Below the pieces are notes generated by a model. The model ran no database searches and had not been told where the DNA came from. It saw only the letters and a program-made list of their open reading frames with translations. This document shows positions 43,951 to 56,400 of a DNA stretch of 64,000 nt, piece after piece (within the stretch, counting starts at the first letter, position 1; each line of letters begins with the position of its first letter). The stretch covers positions 21,040,520 to 21,104,519 of the forward strand of contig JABBOT010000005.1 of assembly GCA_016165875.1 (NCBI GenBank). The letters run 5' to 3'. Made by a program: the position numbers and the translations under genes. Source of the stretch: Acanthopleura granulata. Lineage: Eukaryota > Mollusca > Polyplacophora > Chitonida > Chitonidae.

Positions 43951-45080
43951 CACATATACGGTCCCAATGATATCAAAATTCCTCTGCAGTCTTGTTGAAA
44001 CATCGCGTCTTTATTATCCTTTCTCACAGAAGAACCTTTTTTTTAGCTTATTCCATGGGGGTCAAATTTCTGTCCTATCACGCTGGTATAACATTCCCTC
44101 TTGAATATAAAAACCTGTTTGAAGTTATATGAATTCGTGGCTGAATTATCTTCGTATCAAGTATGGAGTATTGCGCTGCCGACCGGGATGGATGCGCCCA
44201 TGCTTTTAAGCTTATGAGAGATTGACCAATCAGAGATCTAGGAGATATCAGCTGTAATAAGATGTGACGTAAATGTTCTGAGTTGTCAGTCTACGTCGCA
44301 TGTGAAACAATAGGGATATCACACTGTTTTAATGTTATATCTTTTAATTTCTTTGGGTTTCTTGATCATTTCATGTTATAAATTGACAAATATACTTAAG
44401 TTACAAACATAACCCAAGCAGCCTTAGTTGAGTCTCAAGTGACAAGTGCTCCGCGCTTGGAACAACGACTTCACAGCCTAAACAGAGAGGCTAGGTTTCA
44501 CGCTAGTCGACGGGGCACGGTCCAATGTCTGTTTCCGCTGTCGTAGTGCCGGTTAGAGAAGTACTTTACCCAAATGAACATAATATTGTGCAACATTTTT
44601 GGTAAACTTAACCTAGAACATGCGCTGGCTTTCATTTCCACTTCAGTATTTGTTTGCATTCAGTATTTGTCCACTTGCAATAGGACACAACAGAAAGTAT
44701 TGGAGTCACAAAACTAAATATATTATACATATGAAAAGTATTTCTATTGTTTCAATTAGTTCTGGCACTCGGGGATGTTTCTTAGTTCTAGCGGAGACTG
44801 GGCAGATCTCGGAGAAAACCTTGTAACCGCACTGAGACAGCCCCTTCCTCTCGTCCCCTGCCTGATCAAAAATGGCGAGGAGCCAACAAAGACTAGATTA
44901 CAACCTGCCATTTCAATAGTAAATGTATATGCTAAACTACTGCTTTTACATATTTATTTATTTCGTGGCTGTTTAATGCATCCTCCAATATTTTGACTTA
45001 CTCATTGGCAGTTGGATTTATGAGTGGGGAAAAACCAGAGATTACCCAAGGTAAAACAAAGGACGTTTGGCAAAATTAAC

Positions 45081-45114
45081 ACATACACACACACACGCGC
45101 GCGCGCGCGCACGT
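45081..45114. repeat. (AC)n(GC)n dinucleotide repeat
   Basis: An alternating ACACAC then GCGCGC tract; potential Z-DNA-forming alternating purine-pyrimidine sequence. Confidence 0.95.
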
Positions 45115-45171
45115 GACGTACAGATGTGTGCAACATACGGGTGAAAGACAGGTGGTTTCATCGAACAATAG

Positions 45172-45312
45172 GCTGTGCAAACCACCACAAAAGCTGACCA
45201 ACCGTGCAAACCACCACACAAGATCGCCGACTGTGCGAACTATCACACAAGCTTCGTCGACCTTGCAAACTACCACACAAGGTCGCCGACCGTGCAAACT
45301 ACCAAACAAGCT
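45172..45312. repeat. 30-bp minisatellite (about 5 units)
   Basis: Units such as GCAAACCACCACACAAGATC plus GCCGACCGT. Open frames across it (CKPPQKLTNRANHHTRSPT) are repeat-derived. Confidence 0.88.
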
Positions 45313-45484
45313 TCGTCCATCGTCTTTTGTCACTAAGTTCCCATGAACAGTGAGAGCAGTAAAATTTACAAATTACCTGTCCAAGACAGGCTTTGAAACT
45401 ATACTTTGATTATCACACTAAGGTCGAAAAGACCCGATGTCTACTATATCCACTATTTTCCTAATCAGACTCACAGGCCCCTAC

Positions 45485-45624
45485 CTTTTCACTTTGTTTT
45501 CTGCAAACTGTCTCCAGAGAAGAAGTATTTTGTACAAACAGGGTGTCATCATCTTCCTTCTCAAACTGACTGGTTTTACTTTCAGTTTTAATATCATCCT
45601 TATTTGTTGTCACACCTTCTAAAT
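45485..45624 (-). CDS. Candidate internal exon, acidic/Ser-rich, unknown gene
   Basis: 140 nt bounded by CTTCACAG and GTAGGG on the minus strand, entering in phase 1 and leaving in phase 0. It would encode DLEGVTTNKDDIKTESKTSQ, then FEKEDDDTLFVQNTSSLETV and CRKQSEK. The lysine/glutamate/serine-rich composition and splice-like borders suggest an exon, but I recognise no family and no linked exons, so this may be chance. Confidence 0.3.
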
Positions 45625-46000
45625 CTGTGAAGAGGTTAAAGATTATATATTGGTTATGCTCTCTCCACAGTGTAGGTTTAAAGATTCCACACCGTACAGC
45701 CAAAAATTTTGTCATGAAAATTTGGTATCTGGAAAACAAATCTTATAACGCATGCCTGGGTAAATCGTACATGTAGACCTACATTTGACCTGTGAATAGA
45801 TTTGAGTGAACAATGAGAGCGGTGAAATCTACAAATTCTCTGTGCAATACAATGTTTGAGACTTCGAGCCTACCATAAGTGTGATGTGGATGGGGCTTGT
45901 CATCTTGTTTTTGTGGGTAATCTTGTCATCGGGAGTCATCTTTTCGCCTGGGGAGCATGTTCTCGTCTTGGGAGGATCTCGTCGTCCGGGGAGCATCCCA

Positions 46001-46040
46001 AATATATATATATAAACGATATATATATATATATATATAT
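46001..46040. repeat. (AT)n tract
   Basis: Two AT-dinucleotide runs separated by AAACG. Confidence 0.95.
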
Positions 46041-46420
46041 GCAATAACGATATTCATTCAGGAAGTTTGGTATTTCACAAATGCATGTTGGAATAAGGCA
46101 ACTGATCTAGGCTTGTTTACTTTCTGAGCCAGAGGAAAAGATGTTATTATTTCATGGTGTTTGGGTTCGCGCCAATCCCCACTCCCCCATCCCGCTTCGT
46201 ATGTGTGTAGAATGTACCCAACATAAGCCCACACGCAGACCTTGCATAGCTTACATGCAATTATTATTATTATTATGGTTTTTTTTTTGGTTTTTTTTTT
46301 AAATTTTCTCTGAGTTAGGATCACCGATAATGTAATGGAAACAAAAATCAGAATTATGTTATGCCTAATGGAGCAAATTTTACCTTTCAGAAAACCTGAT
46401 ACATGTGTTAAGACAGTCAA

Positions 46421-48770
46421 TACACATGTATCTTAACCCCATTCGGCACAATATGGCTGAGATATTGCCGATGTGCTGTCAAGCCATAGGTGCCTAACCA
46501 TTCATTCTTAAGCCAAGATCGGACATTCTGAAAGTCCTTGTCCGAATATTATTGGCAGGTTTTTAGTTGCAGCCAATCATGGCGCCTTTTTCTGACAGGC
46601 GAGATGTGTTTTTGTTTGCTTGGAATTTATGGGTCGAATCGGACACTCTCCACACGTGTAATGGATAGAAAGTAAGTAGAAAATCGTTTGAAAGATGCTC
46701 ATTAATGTGTGGCTTTCTGAAATAACCACTAATTCCGGTAAGTAATTGTAATGACACTGCAGCAGCGCGGCATTAAAACAACAACAACAGTGCTTGAAGT
46801 CAGTGGAAATCTGCGTAATATCTTCCATTCTGTCATTCTGTATCTAGACTCGATACTATCAGTGAAATTCAGGGCCATTCTTAGTTTTCACTATGGAGGA
46901 GTCACCCACTTCTTGATATGATACCAAAAAGTGTGATAAGTAAATTGGTAAGACTCCAATTTTATTACCAAAGCATGGCACAAAACTGAAGAGGCCTAAC
47001 ATCGGCCGTTGCGCCAACACTTACGTTAAAAGCTTGTTAAAAATAATGTCAGTAAGCCGAGTCGGCATTGCAGGCGTCTCAAGAGATCACACCAGACTGA
47101 ACGAGACATGGTGAGGGCTCTGGTGAAACTATTGTGATTTCACGATAGTTAACAATGGGTACTGCTTAAAGACTGGATGAAAAACCCAGATGGGTAGAAA
47201 AAATGGATGAGAGTGTACTGGGGCAACTGTAAATACCGATTGCGGAAAACTGTCTCATGTATCACAGTAAACTCAACGGATTTGGAAAGAAGAGACTGTT
47301 AGCTGCAGATGCATACTTAATTTGTGCTAATAAACATTGATTTTAGTGCATATCTTGACTCGACAGGAGTTGTATGGACAACTCAATGTAAAGACTTATA
47401 ACCACAGGGGAGTTAATCAACTCTGTGATCAACAGGAAACAGTTTACTAAAGTGTAATCAGTTAGATACATGTATTTTCTGCATGTGACATTTATTTTCC
47501 TTCCCATACTTTGATCTGCATTTATTTTTAATATTTATAACAATGTAATCACTGCAACTCCAAAAATTTAAATGAAAGAAAAGTAATTTTCATCACTTTT
47601 TCTGCTCTGTTGTTATTTAACTTGTTTGCTTTTTCTTTTGTTCTTTTTGTTTTGTTTTTTTTTTCCCTATTTCTCTTTTCTTGTATGAATATGTGGTTTG
47701 GTAACAGTTCCTGATTAAATTTACTTTTTATATTCTTTTATCAATTGCATACATGTAGTAACTAAGTAGTCACCTTGAATGTCTTAATTTGAAGAAAAAT
47801 TAAAATGAAGGGAAAGTAACTTTCACCACTTTTTTACTCATTATTGTTGTTTAACTTTCTTTCTCTTTTTTATTTCTTTGTAATAAATATCTTGTTTTGT
47901 ACATGTATTTGTGTATGTACATATTTATATATATGTATATGTATATAATATCTGTCCTTTCATTTTTTACATGATCATTCGTCTGATGAAGAATCAGCTC
48001 ATACTTGCCCGGACTACAGCATGTAAAGTGTTGACTGTCAAGTATCCAAAAGAATGTGCAAATTAGGCAATGATGATGTAGCAAATCTTTGAACATCTGT
48101 AAAAGATCTGGACAGTAAATCATGTGTAAAATGAATGTTTTGTGAGCATGTAATAAGTTCCCATAATAACTAAACTGGAACCTAAAATAAATATATTTTT
48201 AATTTTAATCACAAAATATAAGATTCAAAACTAATTTATTTACAGGTTAATCCAGCTTAATGCACACAGGAGTGCACTACCAGTAAGTGATTGTAAAAAT
48301 GGATCAAAGTGTTCATTCTTAAATAATAATGTGAGCTGCATATATATCTCTTATATCTCATTGTATTCACGTTTTTTCTGTAATGGCGACTTTCAGTTTA
48401 TACATCCCCATTTTTTTCAATTTAAATTATTTTTTTTAACCAACACAGTAGCTGGTAAAATTGAAATACGTGTATATTTAAACATTAATTACATAAATTG
48501 AAATTATTAAGGTACATGCAGCTGTAAAAATGAAGAAAAAGCACAAATATTATTTAAATAAATTTAAGCATGAATTGGTACCAACCTATGTATTTATCAA
48601 AATAAATGTTGATTTTTTTTTTAGTTTTAAAATGAAGTTTCATGTGATTATTAGTTAAAGATGAAATTTAATACGATATGAGTTGATTATCTCCCCTGTC
48701 ACGACAGCAGTCTTTCCTTCGAGCTACCTTCAAGCAACTCCCGTTTGGTCAAGATAAATACACTACAATC
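46421..48770. other. AT-rich stretch without recognised gene
   Basis: I see only AT- and T-rich DNA, including poly-T runs near 47650, and short frames without motifs. A minus-strand segment near 48000-48110 (LICTFFWILDSQHFTCCSPG) is preceded by CTTTTACAG but was not connected to anything. Confidence 0.5.
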
Positions 48771-48774
48771 AATG

Positions 48775-48780
48775 TTTATT
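48775..48780 (-). terminator. Polyadenylation signal AATAAA
   Basis: AATAAA on the minus strand overlapping the stop codon of the 48779-49089 frame; cleavage would be expected some 10-30 bases downstream. Confidence 0.45.
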
Positions 48781-49089
48781 AACACAAGTTTAGAGTGTAT
48801 CGACAGCTAAGAATCTCTTCTTTCATAAATCTGTTTAGTTTACTACGATGCATGAGATAGTTTTCCTGCAGTTGGCAGTTATAGCTGCCTTGGTACCCTC
48901 TCATCTGGTTTTTCTTCCCATCTGGGCGTTTCATCCGGTCATTAGGCCATACCTTAACCATATTGTTGTTCGGCTCGTCGTTTAGTGTTAGTTTGCGAGA
49001 GACCCCACCCTGTCTTGTCCAAACCAGTGTGATCTCTCGAGATGACTGCATTGTCAACATGTCACAACCGTGCAGACACACACAGCCAC
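48779..49089 (-). CDS. Candidate 3'-terminal exon of an unknown, possibly secreted protein
   Basis: On the minus strand a TTTTTGCACAG acceptor ends at 49090. The following frame (entry phase 1) runs 102 codons: GGCVCLHGCDMLTMQSSREI, VWTRQGGVSRKLTLNDEPNN, MRGYQGSYNCQLQENYLMHR, SCRYTLNLC, then TAA overlapping AATAAA (48775-48780). Composition is balanced, with several cysteines. I do not recognise the family. Upstream exons would lie above 49.1 kb on the minus strand, overlapping the GON4L-like gene, and were not found; a single-exon gene starting at an upstream ATG (49145) is the alternative. Confidence 0.45.
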
Positions 49090-49795
49090 CTGTGCAAAAA
49101 GGAGACAAATGTAAATAAGCAGAATCTTGTGAAACATCGCGGAACAAAGAGAGCTGGGTGCTAAATTTGGTCGTGGGTTAGGGTTAATAAGGGTCTCTGA
49201 TGTAAGATGCACTTGTCATTCTCGGCCATTGTGTCCGACAGTGAATATCTATCACTTTACATGTATCTGTCATGTGGACAGCATAGAGACATTCTTGACA
49301 TCAAGTTCAAAACATATCCACATTTAGCGTTCACAAGAAAGTGTGTCTATAAATCAAGCTTTAGTCAGCATTGGCATGACTAAAGCAGAAATTCGAAGGC
49401 TTGGGTGACTTGTTTCTGATCATGTATTTATTACACGGTTGTACACAATGTTTGCATGTACATGTAAGTAAACAGTCAGACGAAATGGTAACTCTTGGCC
49501 TTTTAAACATTAGATCTTGTTTGTGTTAAGTTCATTTTGGTACATGTTAGGGTATGGTAAAAGTTTGTTGTTGTTATTGCATTCCCGGTAGGAATCACAC
49601 CTTGTGTGACGTCACTGACCTCCGTATTTTCAGGCTGAACACCGATCAGGTGCTCAAATAATCAAATAACTGTCTGTCATTACATCACTCAGTACATGGA
49701 AGAAACATTGAGACATATGATATGAAACAGCTCTTTACTGCATTGTTTTGCACATACAAGAATGAAGTTGTGTCAATTTCTGAATTTTTTTACAG

Positions 49796-50442
49796 GTTTT
49801 CCTGTCTGCGTGTTTTAAAGATGGGTGATGGTTAAATACAGGAATGGAGTCACCCTTGAAGAAGTCCCTCAAGAGGAAATTAAGAAGGATTTCAGATGAT
49901 GGAAATGAAACTGGAAATATCAAGTCTGTGAGACTGGAATTAGACAATGATGATGATTCTCCAGATGGGAGGGATAAAGACGATTCCCGATCTAGTGACT
50001 ATATTGGTGATGAGCCAATCTGTGAAAAGGACACAATTAGTAAGATTGAGTTGAAAACAGACACACAGTTGCTTTGTACTAAAGCAGGTCAATCAGTAAA
50101 TGAGGAGCCTGCTGAAGCAGATGGCAGCTCAGCAGACCAAAATGATGGTGGTTCAAGGGCTGCATCACCGCTGTCCACCTCAGCAAGTGCTTGTTCAGAC
50201 ACGGTGACAGAGGAAGAAAAGATGAGGTTCGCCTTCATCAGTCAACAACTGGATATTCTGAACACTCATAGCCGCCCATTCTCTCCCGTTCAAACAAGAC
50301 TTCTCCCCAAATCTCCGGCCAAGGCGGTAAAATCTTCAACACAGACTAAGAAGGTCACGAAAAGGAAAGGACTGAAGATAAAAATAGGACTAACAGAAAA
50401 ACATAGACTTGCTGTTGTGAAAAAAGCCATGCTCAGTCCAAG
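49796..50442 (+). CDS. GON4L: GON4L-like exon G1 with start codon (coding from 49844)
   Basis: ATG at 49844 sits in a good context (AGGAATGG) and opens 599 coding nt. A possible acceptor (TTTTTTACAG, to 49795) suggests an upstream non-coding exon, so 49796-49843 is 5' UTR. The protein starts MESPLKKSLKRKLRRISDDG, a basic nuclear-localisation-like stretch. It continues through an acidic Ser/Asp/Glu-rich region and ends with a second basic stretch (QTKKVTKRKGLKIKIG). It exits in phase 2 at a GTATGT donor. Confidence 0.85.
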
Positions 50443-53400
50443 GTATGTTGAACAATAGTTTGTTCACCTAATATTACTTGTAGTTGCCATGCCATCCTTA
50501 TGTTTGTTGGGCGTAACCCGACTGGCTCTTCAAAAAAGGGCATTGGTTTGGTATTTTGATGAAAGCTTTGTTTTTATTTTTCTCACCATGTTAATTCTCT
50601 AAAAGTTTTATCTGTTAAAAAAAGACTTCCCTCTTGACTGACCCTGTTTTTTCTCATAGAGTAAGGCTACGCCCATCAAACAGTTTTTTTAAGGATGGCT
50701 CCATTTATTTACCAGAAGGGGCATTCTTTACTCGTAGAGTGCTAGCTCAGTACAGTGATTTAAAATTGATTTTTCTGATAAATTGAGATTGCTATGTAAG
50801 AACTTCTTGAAATGGTCATAAAAATATTTTTCAGGTGCATTTGCATATATACTAGTTGTGTATCTGGAAAATCACTGAAATTAAGGTATATGTAATACAT
50901 GCAATCCCAACAGGTAACCAACATGATTAGAAAATTGTTAGTGGCTTGAAACTGAGATCTAATGCATTCTACATGTACATTAGTCTCCTGTTCATTTTCT
51001 TAATCAGTTAAAGAGTCATTCTCTTAAACCTTGACCCATGAGATTTTACATGTAGGTCCCAATTCAGCTATCTCTGGTCAGAACCAAGGTTGTGGGCTCA
51101 GACCTGACACTGAAGTTTGTCACTTGTCAAGCATCTGGCAAGGCCACTTGTTGCCCAGAACAGGCGATTCCTTAAAACCGTTTTGTGCTCAGCTTCGTCA
51201 GACTTGGGGTGGGTTTATTCACTTAGCTCAGTGTTCCAGTGTGTGCATAGCTTTGAATTTTTTTCATGTTATATTCAGTGCTCTATTTTTAATAACAGGA
51301 AACGAAAGAAAGTAATCTTTGAACCACCCCTGTGTCCCAGAGACACTTCCGAAGGTAGTGATCAGGGGAAGTTATCTCCATCTGGCACAAGTGAGTCAGG
51401 AGACATGAGTATAGATGGGGAGTCTGATGAAGATGGCTGTGAAATTCGCAACACAAAGGACAAAGGTGTAGCGCTGGGGAAGACGGCTGAAAGAAAATCA
51501 CCTGTTGATGTGAAAAGTATTATTGATGTGAGACTAATTTTGCATATTTATTTCGGTTTGTATTTCATGATAAACTGTCTGCTGGCTTCTTTCAGGCTAA
51601 CTGTAAAGCCCTTTGGCCTGAATCTTATCAGACAAGAGTACATACGTGGTGGTGATTGTGTTACATTTTTCAATTGTATTGTGTACATGTATGTAATTAG
51701 CTTATGTTTGTAGCTTATTTTTGGCCAGAAATGAACTGCAACGATATGGACAGTTTCTTAATTTGCTCAAAACATCACGCCTTGTTGCCCTTGGATGTCG
51801 CAACATTTTATGCCAAAGCAGCTGGGCTGGTTCATTGATCTGACCTTCGACAGCGTCCGAAAAACTGCTACGTTTTTGTAAACATGACTGATGGGCATAA
51901 CCAATGACAGTACAGTGTTATAGAAATCTTTCACACAGTGTTAAATTGGATAAATGAAAATATTTCTATTTAAAATCCTTAAAGAAATGTCTTCACAAAG
52001 ACAACTTCTGAAAATCAATCGAATAACTGTTGTGTTATTCTTTTTATTATAGCTTGTTCTGTGAAAATGATAAAGCATAAGAGTTCACCTTTAAGATAGA
52101 CATCTCCATGATCTTTCTCACATTGTGATTATGTTTCAGTGTAAGCCAAGAGTTGGCATTATTATTTTTTAAAACCTGTGCTGGATTTGATTTTAGCGCC
52201 TTGTATTTGATGGAAGTGTGTTGGAATTGATCTGCAATCAAGTACAGGCAAGTGATGGCACAAGTACTGACTGTAAGGATACAGGGTATGAACCAAAACA
52301 AACTCGATCCCAGACCAAAGTTGGAGATGTAAGTTCATTTTCAATCATATTTCTGTGGCTATCCTTAAACATATGTTTGTTCGGCGTAACTCAACCGACC
52401 ATTCCAAAAAAGGGGCCTACTCAAAAGTTTTAACTGGCGTTGGTATTTCGATGACATGCTTTTTTTTTTTTTAAATTTTGCTCTCCATGTTACTTTCTTC
52501 CTTATCTTTTTCAAGATCCAGAATAAAAAAAAATTAAGCCTATTTGTTCCAAACAAATGGGTTGAGCCGTTAACTTGTGAAGCAATGTAAACTTCTAGTA
52601 GAAAATGTATTTGTAAGAGTGTTTGTTGCTGGCAGAATGTACTCGTGTACTGTCTCCTGTATTCTACATGTATGTGCTGTTATGAAGACGAGTTCGTCTG
52701 TCTCTGGGCTCAGGCAAGTGCAAAATGGAACAGACCATGTGGAGTATCGCCTCTGCATGTTACCTCAAATCTATAAGACTATAAGCCATATTCACTTTTC
52801 AGATGGCGGCCATTGTGTGTTAGTGGAAGGGTCATGTGATCTTGCTGCACTCAGAAACTTGGTGCTGATTTTCTCTCAAAGGCCTATTACTTAATCTACC
52901 GGCTGCAAGCTTACTTTGCAAATTTTTGTGTCCTTGAAATTGTATATAGTAAATCATATTCACATCTGCAGTAATTTATGGTGAAAACAATTAAGAATAT
53001 GAAAATACCATGTACACAGCGGGTGAAATCTTACTGTTTTAGGAGCGGTAGAAAGCCCCTTTTGCTTCAATGTTGAAATGGTTGCTAATTTGACCACAGC
53101 TTCTCTGTTATCGCAAGTGTAGTAGCGCACAGTCTGAAATGTGAACTTATTTTATTTCATTACGATTTAGGATACAGGTTTACTTGTATAGTGTTACAGT
53201 TCATCAACATATCACCTCATCCAAATGCTGCTGCTGTCACCTTATCCTAATCTATATAGATAAATTATATTTGTGCATGTTTGAAAAAATAAATGTAGAC
53301 AGGTTCAGGGGAGAAACAGTAGACATATATCATATCAGTTTTGTGTGACCACTCCTAGACTTGGAACTGAATAGGGTTAAATTCTCATTGATTCTGTCTA

Positions 53401-56400
53401 TAGTTTCATATAGACATAGTTTACATACCTGTGTAATGTGCACATATTAAGCCAAAGATCAAACCATCCCAAATTAAGATGACAAAAAAGGTGTTGAAAA
53501 TGTTCAAAAGAGTTAATATTCCATATTCCTCATTCAGTATCCTAGTTATTAAATCTCTCATACATTTGTTAGATATATTTCAACAGTTTCCTGAGTTTTA
53601 CCCAAATTATGGGACAAAGAAGAGGTGTCACAATTGAGAAGCTTGCATGCGTAGTGCGTTAAAACATTAGATCTAAGTGAGAGTGGTAAGACATATGAAA
53701 ACCTGCCTTTGTTTTACTCATAGAGTGCTGAGAATTAGATCAGCAATAAGTGATCACTGATGCTGACGATAAGCTGTCTCCCTTCCCACAGCCGCTGTTC
53801 CCTTGGGTGCTGAGTCAGGTGAAGAAGTCCCCTGATCCCAAACCTAACATCCTGGACCTCAACTTTTCAGAGGAGGAAGAGGAAGACGATGAATATCAGC
53901 CAGACAAAGAAACAGAGGTAGATTTCTATTGAGCATTCAAAGAGTCCAATTTTTTTAGACTGTGTGAATTATTCTTCATTAGTCAATCTGAGAAAAGTTG
54001 AAACTTACTTTGCTCAAATCAGAATACAGGGGTCAAAAGCAAATGTTTGGGATCAGTGATATGCTGTGTAGCAAGTGGTCAAGGAAGTTAGGTATGACCT
54101 CTGCAATAACTGGTATGCTGGGTTAGCAATCCTGTGCTCTGTCTGATGTTGTATGTTAGACGACATATGTCCAGTGATGTGTTCAAAAGTATTTACTGTG
54201 TAGTATTTTATATTTAAGGGTTTGACTTTATGATCTATTTTAAGTGATATGCTCTGTGATATATATATATATCCTCTATGGGTTGTTTACAGACAGAGGA
54301 CACAGATTCGGAAAGCATGTTCTCATCCCAGATGAGTGACTTAGGCTCTGTTAGTCCTCCTACCCCATCAACACCACCCTCAGACTTTCTCATGAAAAAC
54401 CACAGTGATCATTGCCAGACCGATGCTAAGGTATGTAAATATCAATACACTGTTACAAGAAAGAAAACTGAAGTAAGAGTCTCACTGACAGAATATATTT
54501 CTGTATCGTGACACTGCCTGAGCAGGAGTGGAACAAATTTATCCTGTCAAAGACCCATCATTTCAAATCAGAAGTCTGACATACTTCTGATTGTGAATTG
54601 CTTCATCGATATCATTGAATTTACAGGTGAACAAACAGCCATAAACTTGTCAACAGATGAATACGACATCGGATTCAGGATACAGGAATATACGCGTCCG
54701 CATTGGGACTGTTGTTGTCCAGTGAAAACATGAGCATTTTTTCTGGTGCAGGATAAAAATGTATATAGTGCTGTGTTTGAACACCGGCCATATAAATACA
54801 GTTCCCGACTAGATGTGACAGTTAAATATTCTGTGTATATTTCAGAGCCCTGATGACAAGCCCTCACCTCATCCCAACCTGGAAACCAAACACCAGAACA
54901 CAGCTGACCAGTCCAGCTCAGATGTAAGGTCACATTTTAGAACAAACTAGATAGGGCAACCATGAATAGCCGGTTTATGACTCAACCATAGAATTTTGTA
55001 ATGTTAGCATTGTACATCGTATGTCCCGTATTGTGTAATTCTTAGTTTTGGAGGTGGGGTTTGGCTAACTTGGATGGAAAATTTCAACGAAATTCCTTTC
55101 ATCAAAATAAATGTTATTCTTTTGCTTCAAACTTCCTTTTGTTGTCTTTTTCTGTTTTGTGCCTACTTGAACTCAATGATTCGACTGATGTGTCCATCTT
55201 GGATATATATTGAATAATGACCTTCAAACCTGCAATATTTACGTTGGTGTTTTTTATTTGTTTACAGGACAGTCTGGAGACAGTTGCTCTGAGAACCCGA
55301 TCTAAAGTGACACTAACAAACAAGTCCCTGCACGAGATAGAATCAACATTTGTTGCTCCAGACATCACAGCTGACATGTATCAGACAGCTGTACGTGATC
55401 CTGATTGGACAGCATTCCTCTCTGGCCTACAAGCTCCGCTTCCACCAGGTTAGTCGTATGTCATCAATGTCTATATGTTTGTATGTGATGTGTATTGAAT
55501 GGGATACCATTTCCCAATCAATCAAGGTTCTTGGTTAAGCTGCACTGACCAGTGTTTTCTTGCAGTAAATGAATAGTATGTTACCAGTTTGCCCACAAAG
55601 CTTTCACCCCAAAGACTTAAAAGAAAAGACAACAGAAAATGTAACCAAAGTTATTTCAGAAGAGGGGTCCACACAGACCAAAACGGGCATGTGCATTTTT
55701 GCATGACGTGTTTGGTAACTGTATAAATCACCTTTTTATTGGGAATTCTTTCGAGGCCGTAGGATACGCCATTTTAGATAAACCGGAAACACGGTGTCAC
55801 GTCATTCGTACCCTATGCTCTTTAGTATTAGGGGACAGACACTCTTTGGTGTGCGAAGTACGGTCCCGTTTATCATTACAGTCAAAGGGCACGCATTGTG
55901 GTCTCCTGGTTGTGGCCTTATGGAATAACCTCAGATGTATTCCACTAATTATATGCATTTGGTCTAGTGTTGCTTTTTCTTTTAATAGGCGATAACTACT
56001 GTGTTTCACTTTAAGCATAAGCACAAAGACCTTAGTGTGATACCTTGGATGTTAACACATAAGCTTTCTAAAAGGAAATTAATCGAACTTCACAGAAAGC
56101 TAAGTGACCCCTATTAGATGGACAAATCCATCAGAATCAAGCAAAACGTATCGCATGAAAGAAGCTCAACTCTTTGAGTGAAATACAGTTCTACATTGTC
56201 TTTTAAATATCAAAAAGTGTATGAGATGTGACATTGAATGGGGTACCTTTTGCCGTGCAATGGCAACGCAGGGTACAAACATTGTTCTCTTGATAGGAAT
56301 GAGTAATAGGTATTGTAACCGCAAGATGTCCCCGCAGAGACAGGACTACGCAAGACTCCAAATCCTGAGGGGGGAAAGGTTCCCCATTGAATCTCAAACT

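Larger units (their letters stand above)
27386..45484. other. Intergenic region, no recognised complete gene
   Basis: Between the LRP-like gene and the first minus-strand exon candidate I see transposon fragments, minisatellites and AT-rich unique sequence (listed separately). Open frames here are short or repeat-derived, without recognised motifs. Subregions 32100-34200, 35540-38100, 39480-41250 and 43960-45080 hold nothing I can name. Confidence 0.6.

Noticed and set aside
54568..54933. 121-codon minus-strand frame across GON4L exon G6
   Set aside because: Antisense to a supported exon, no family resemblance.
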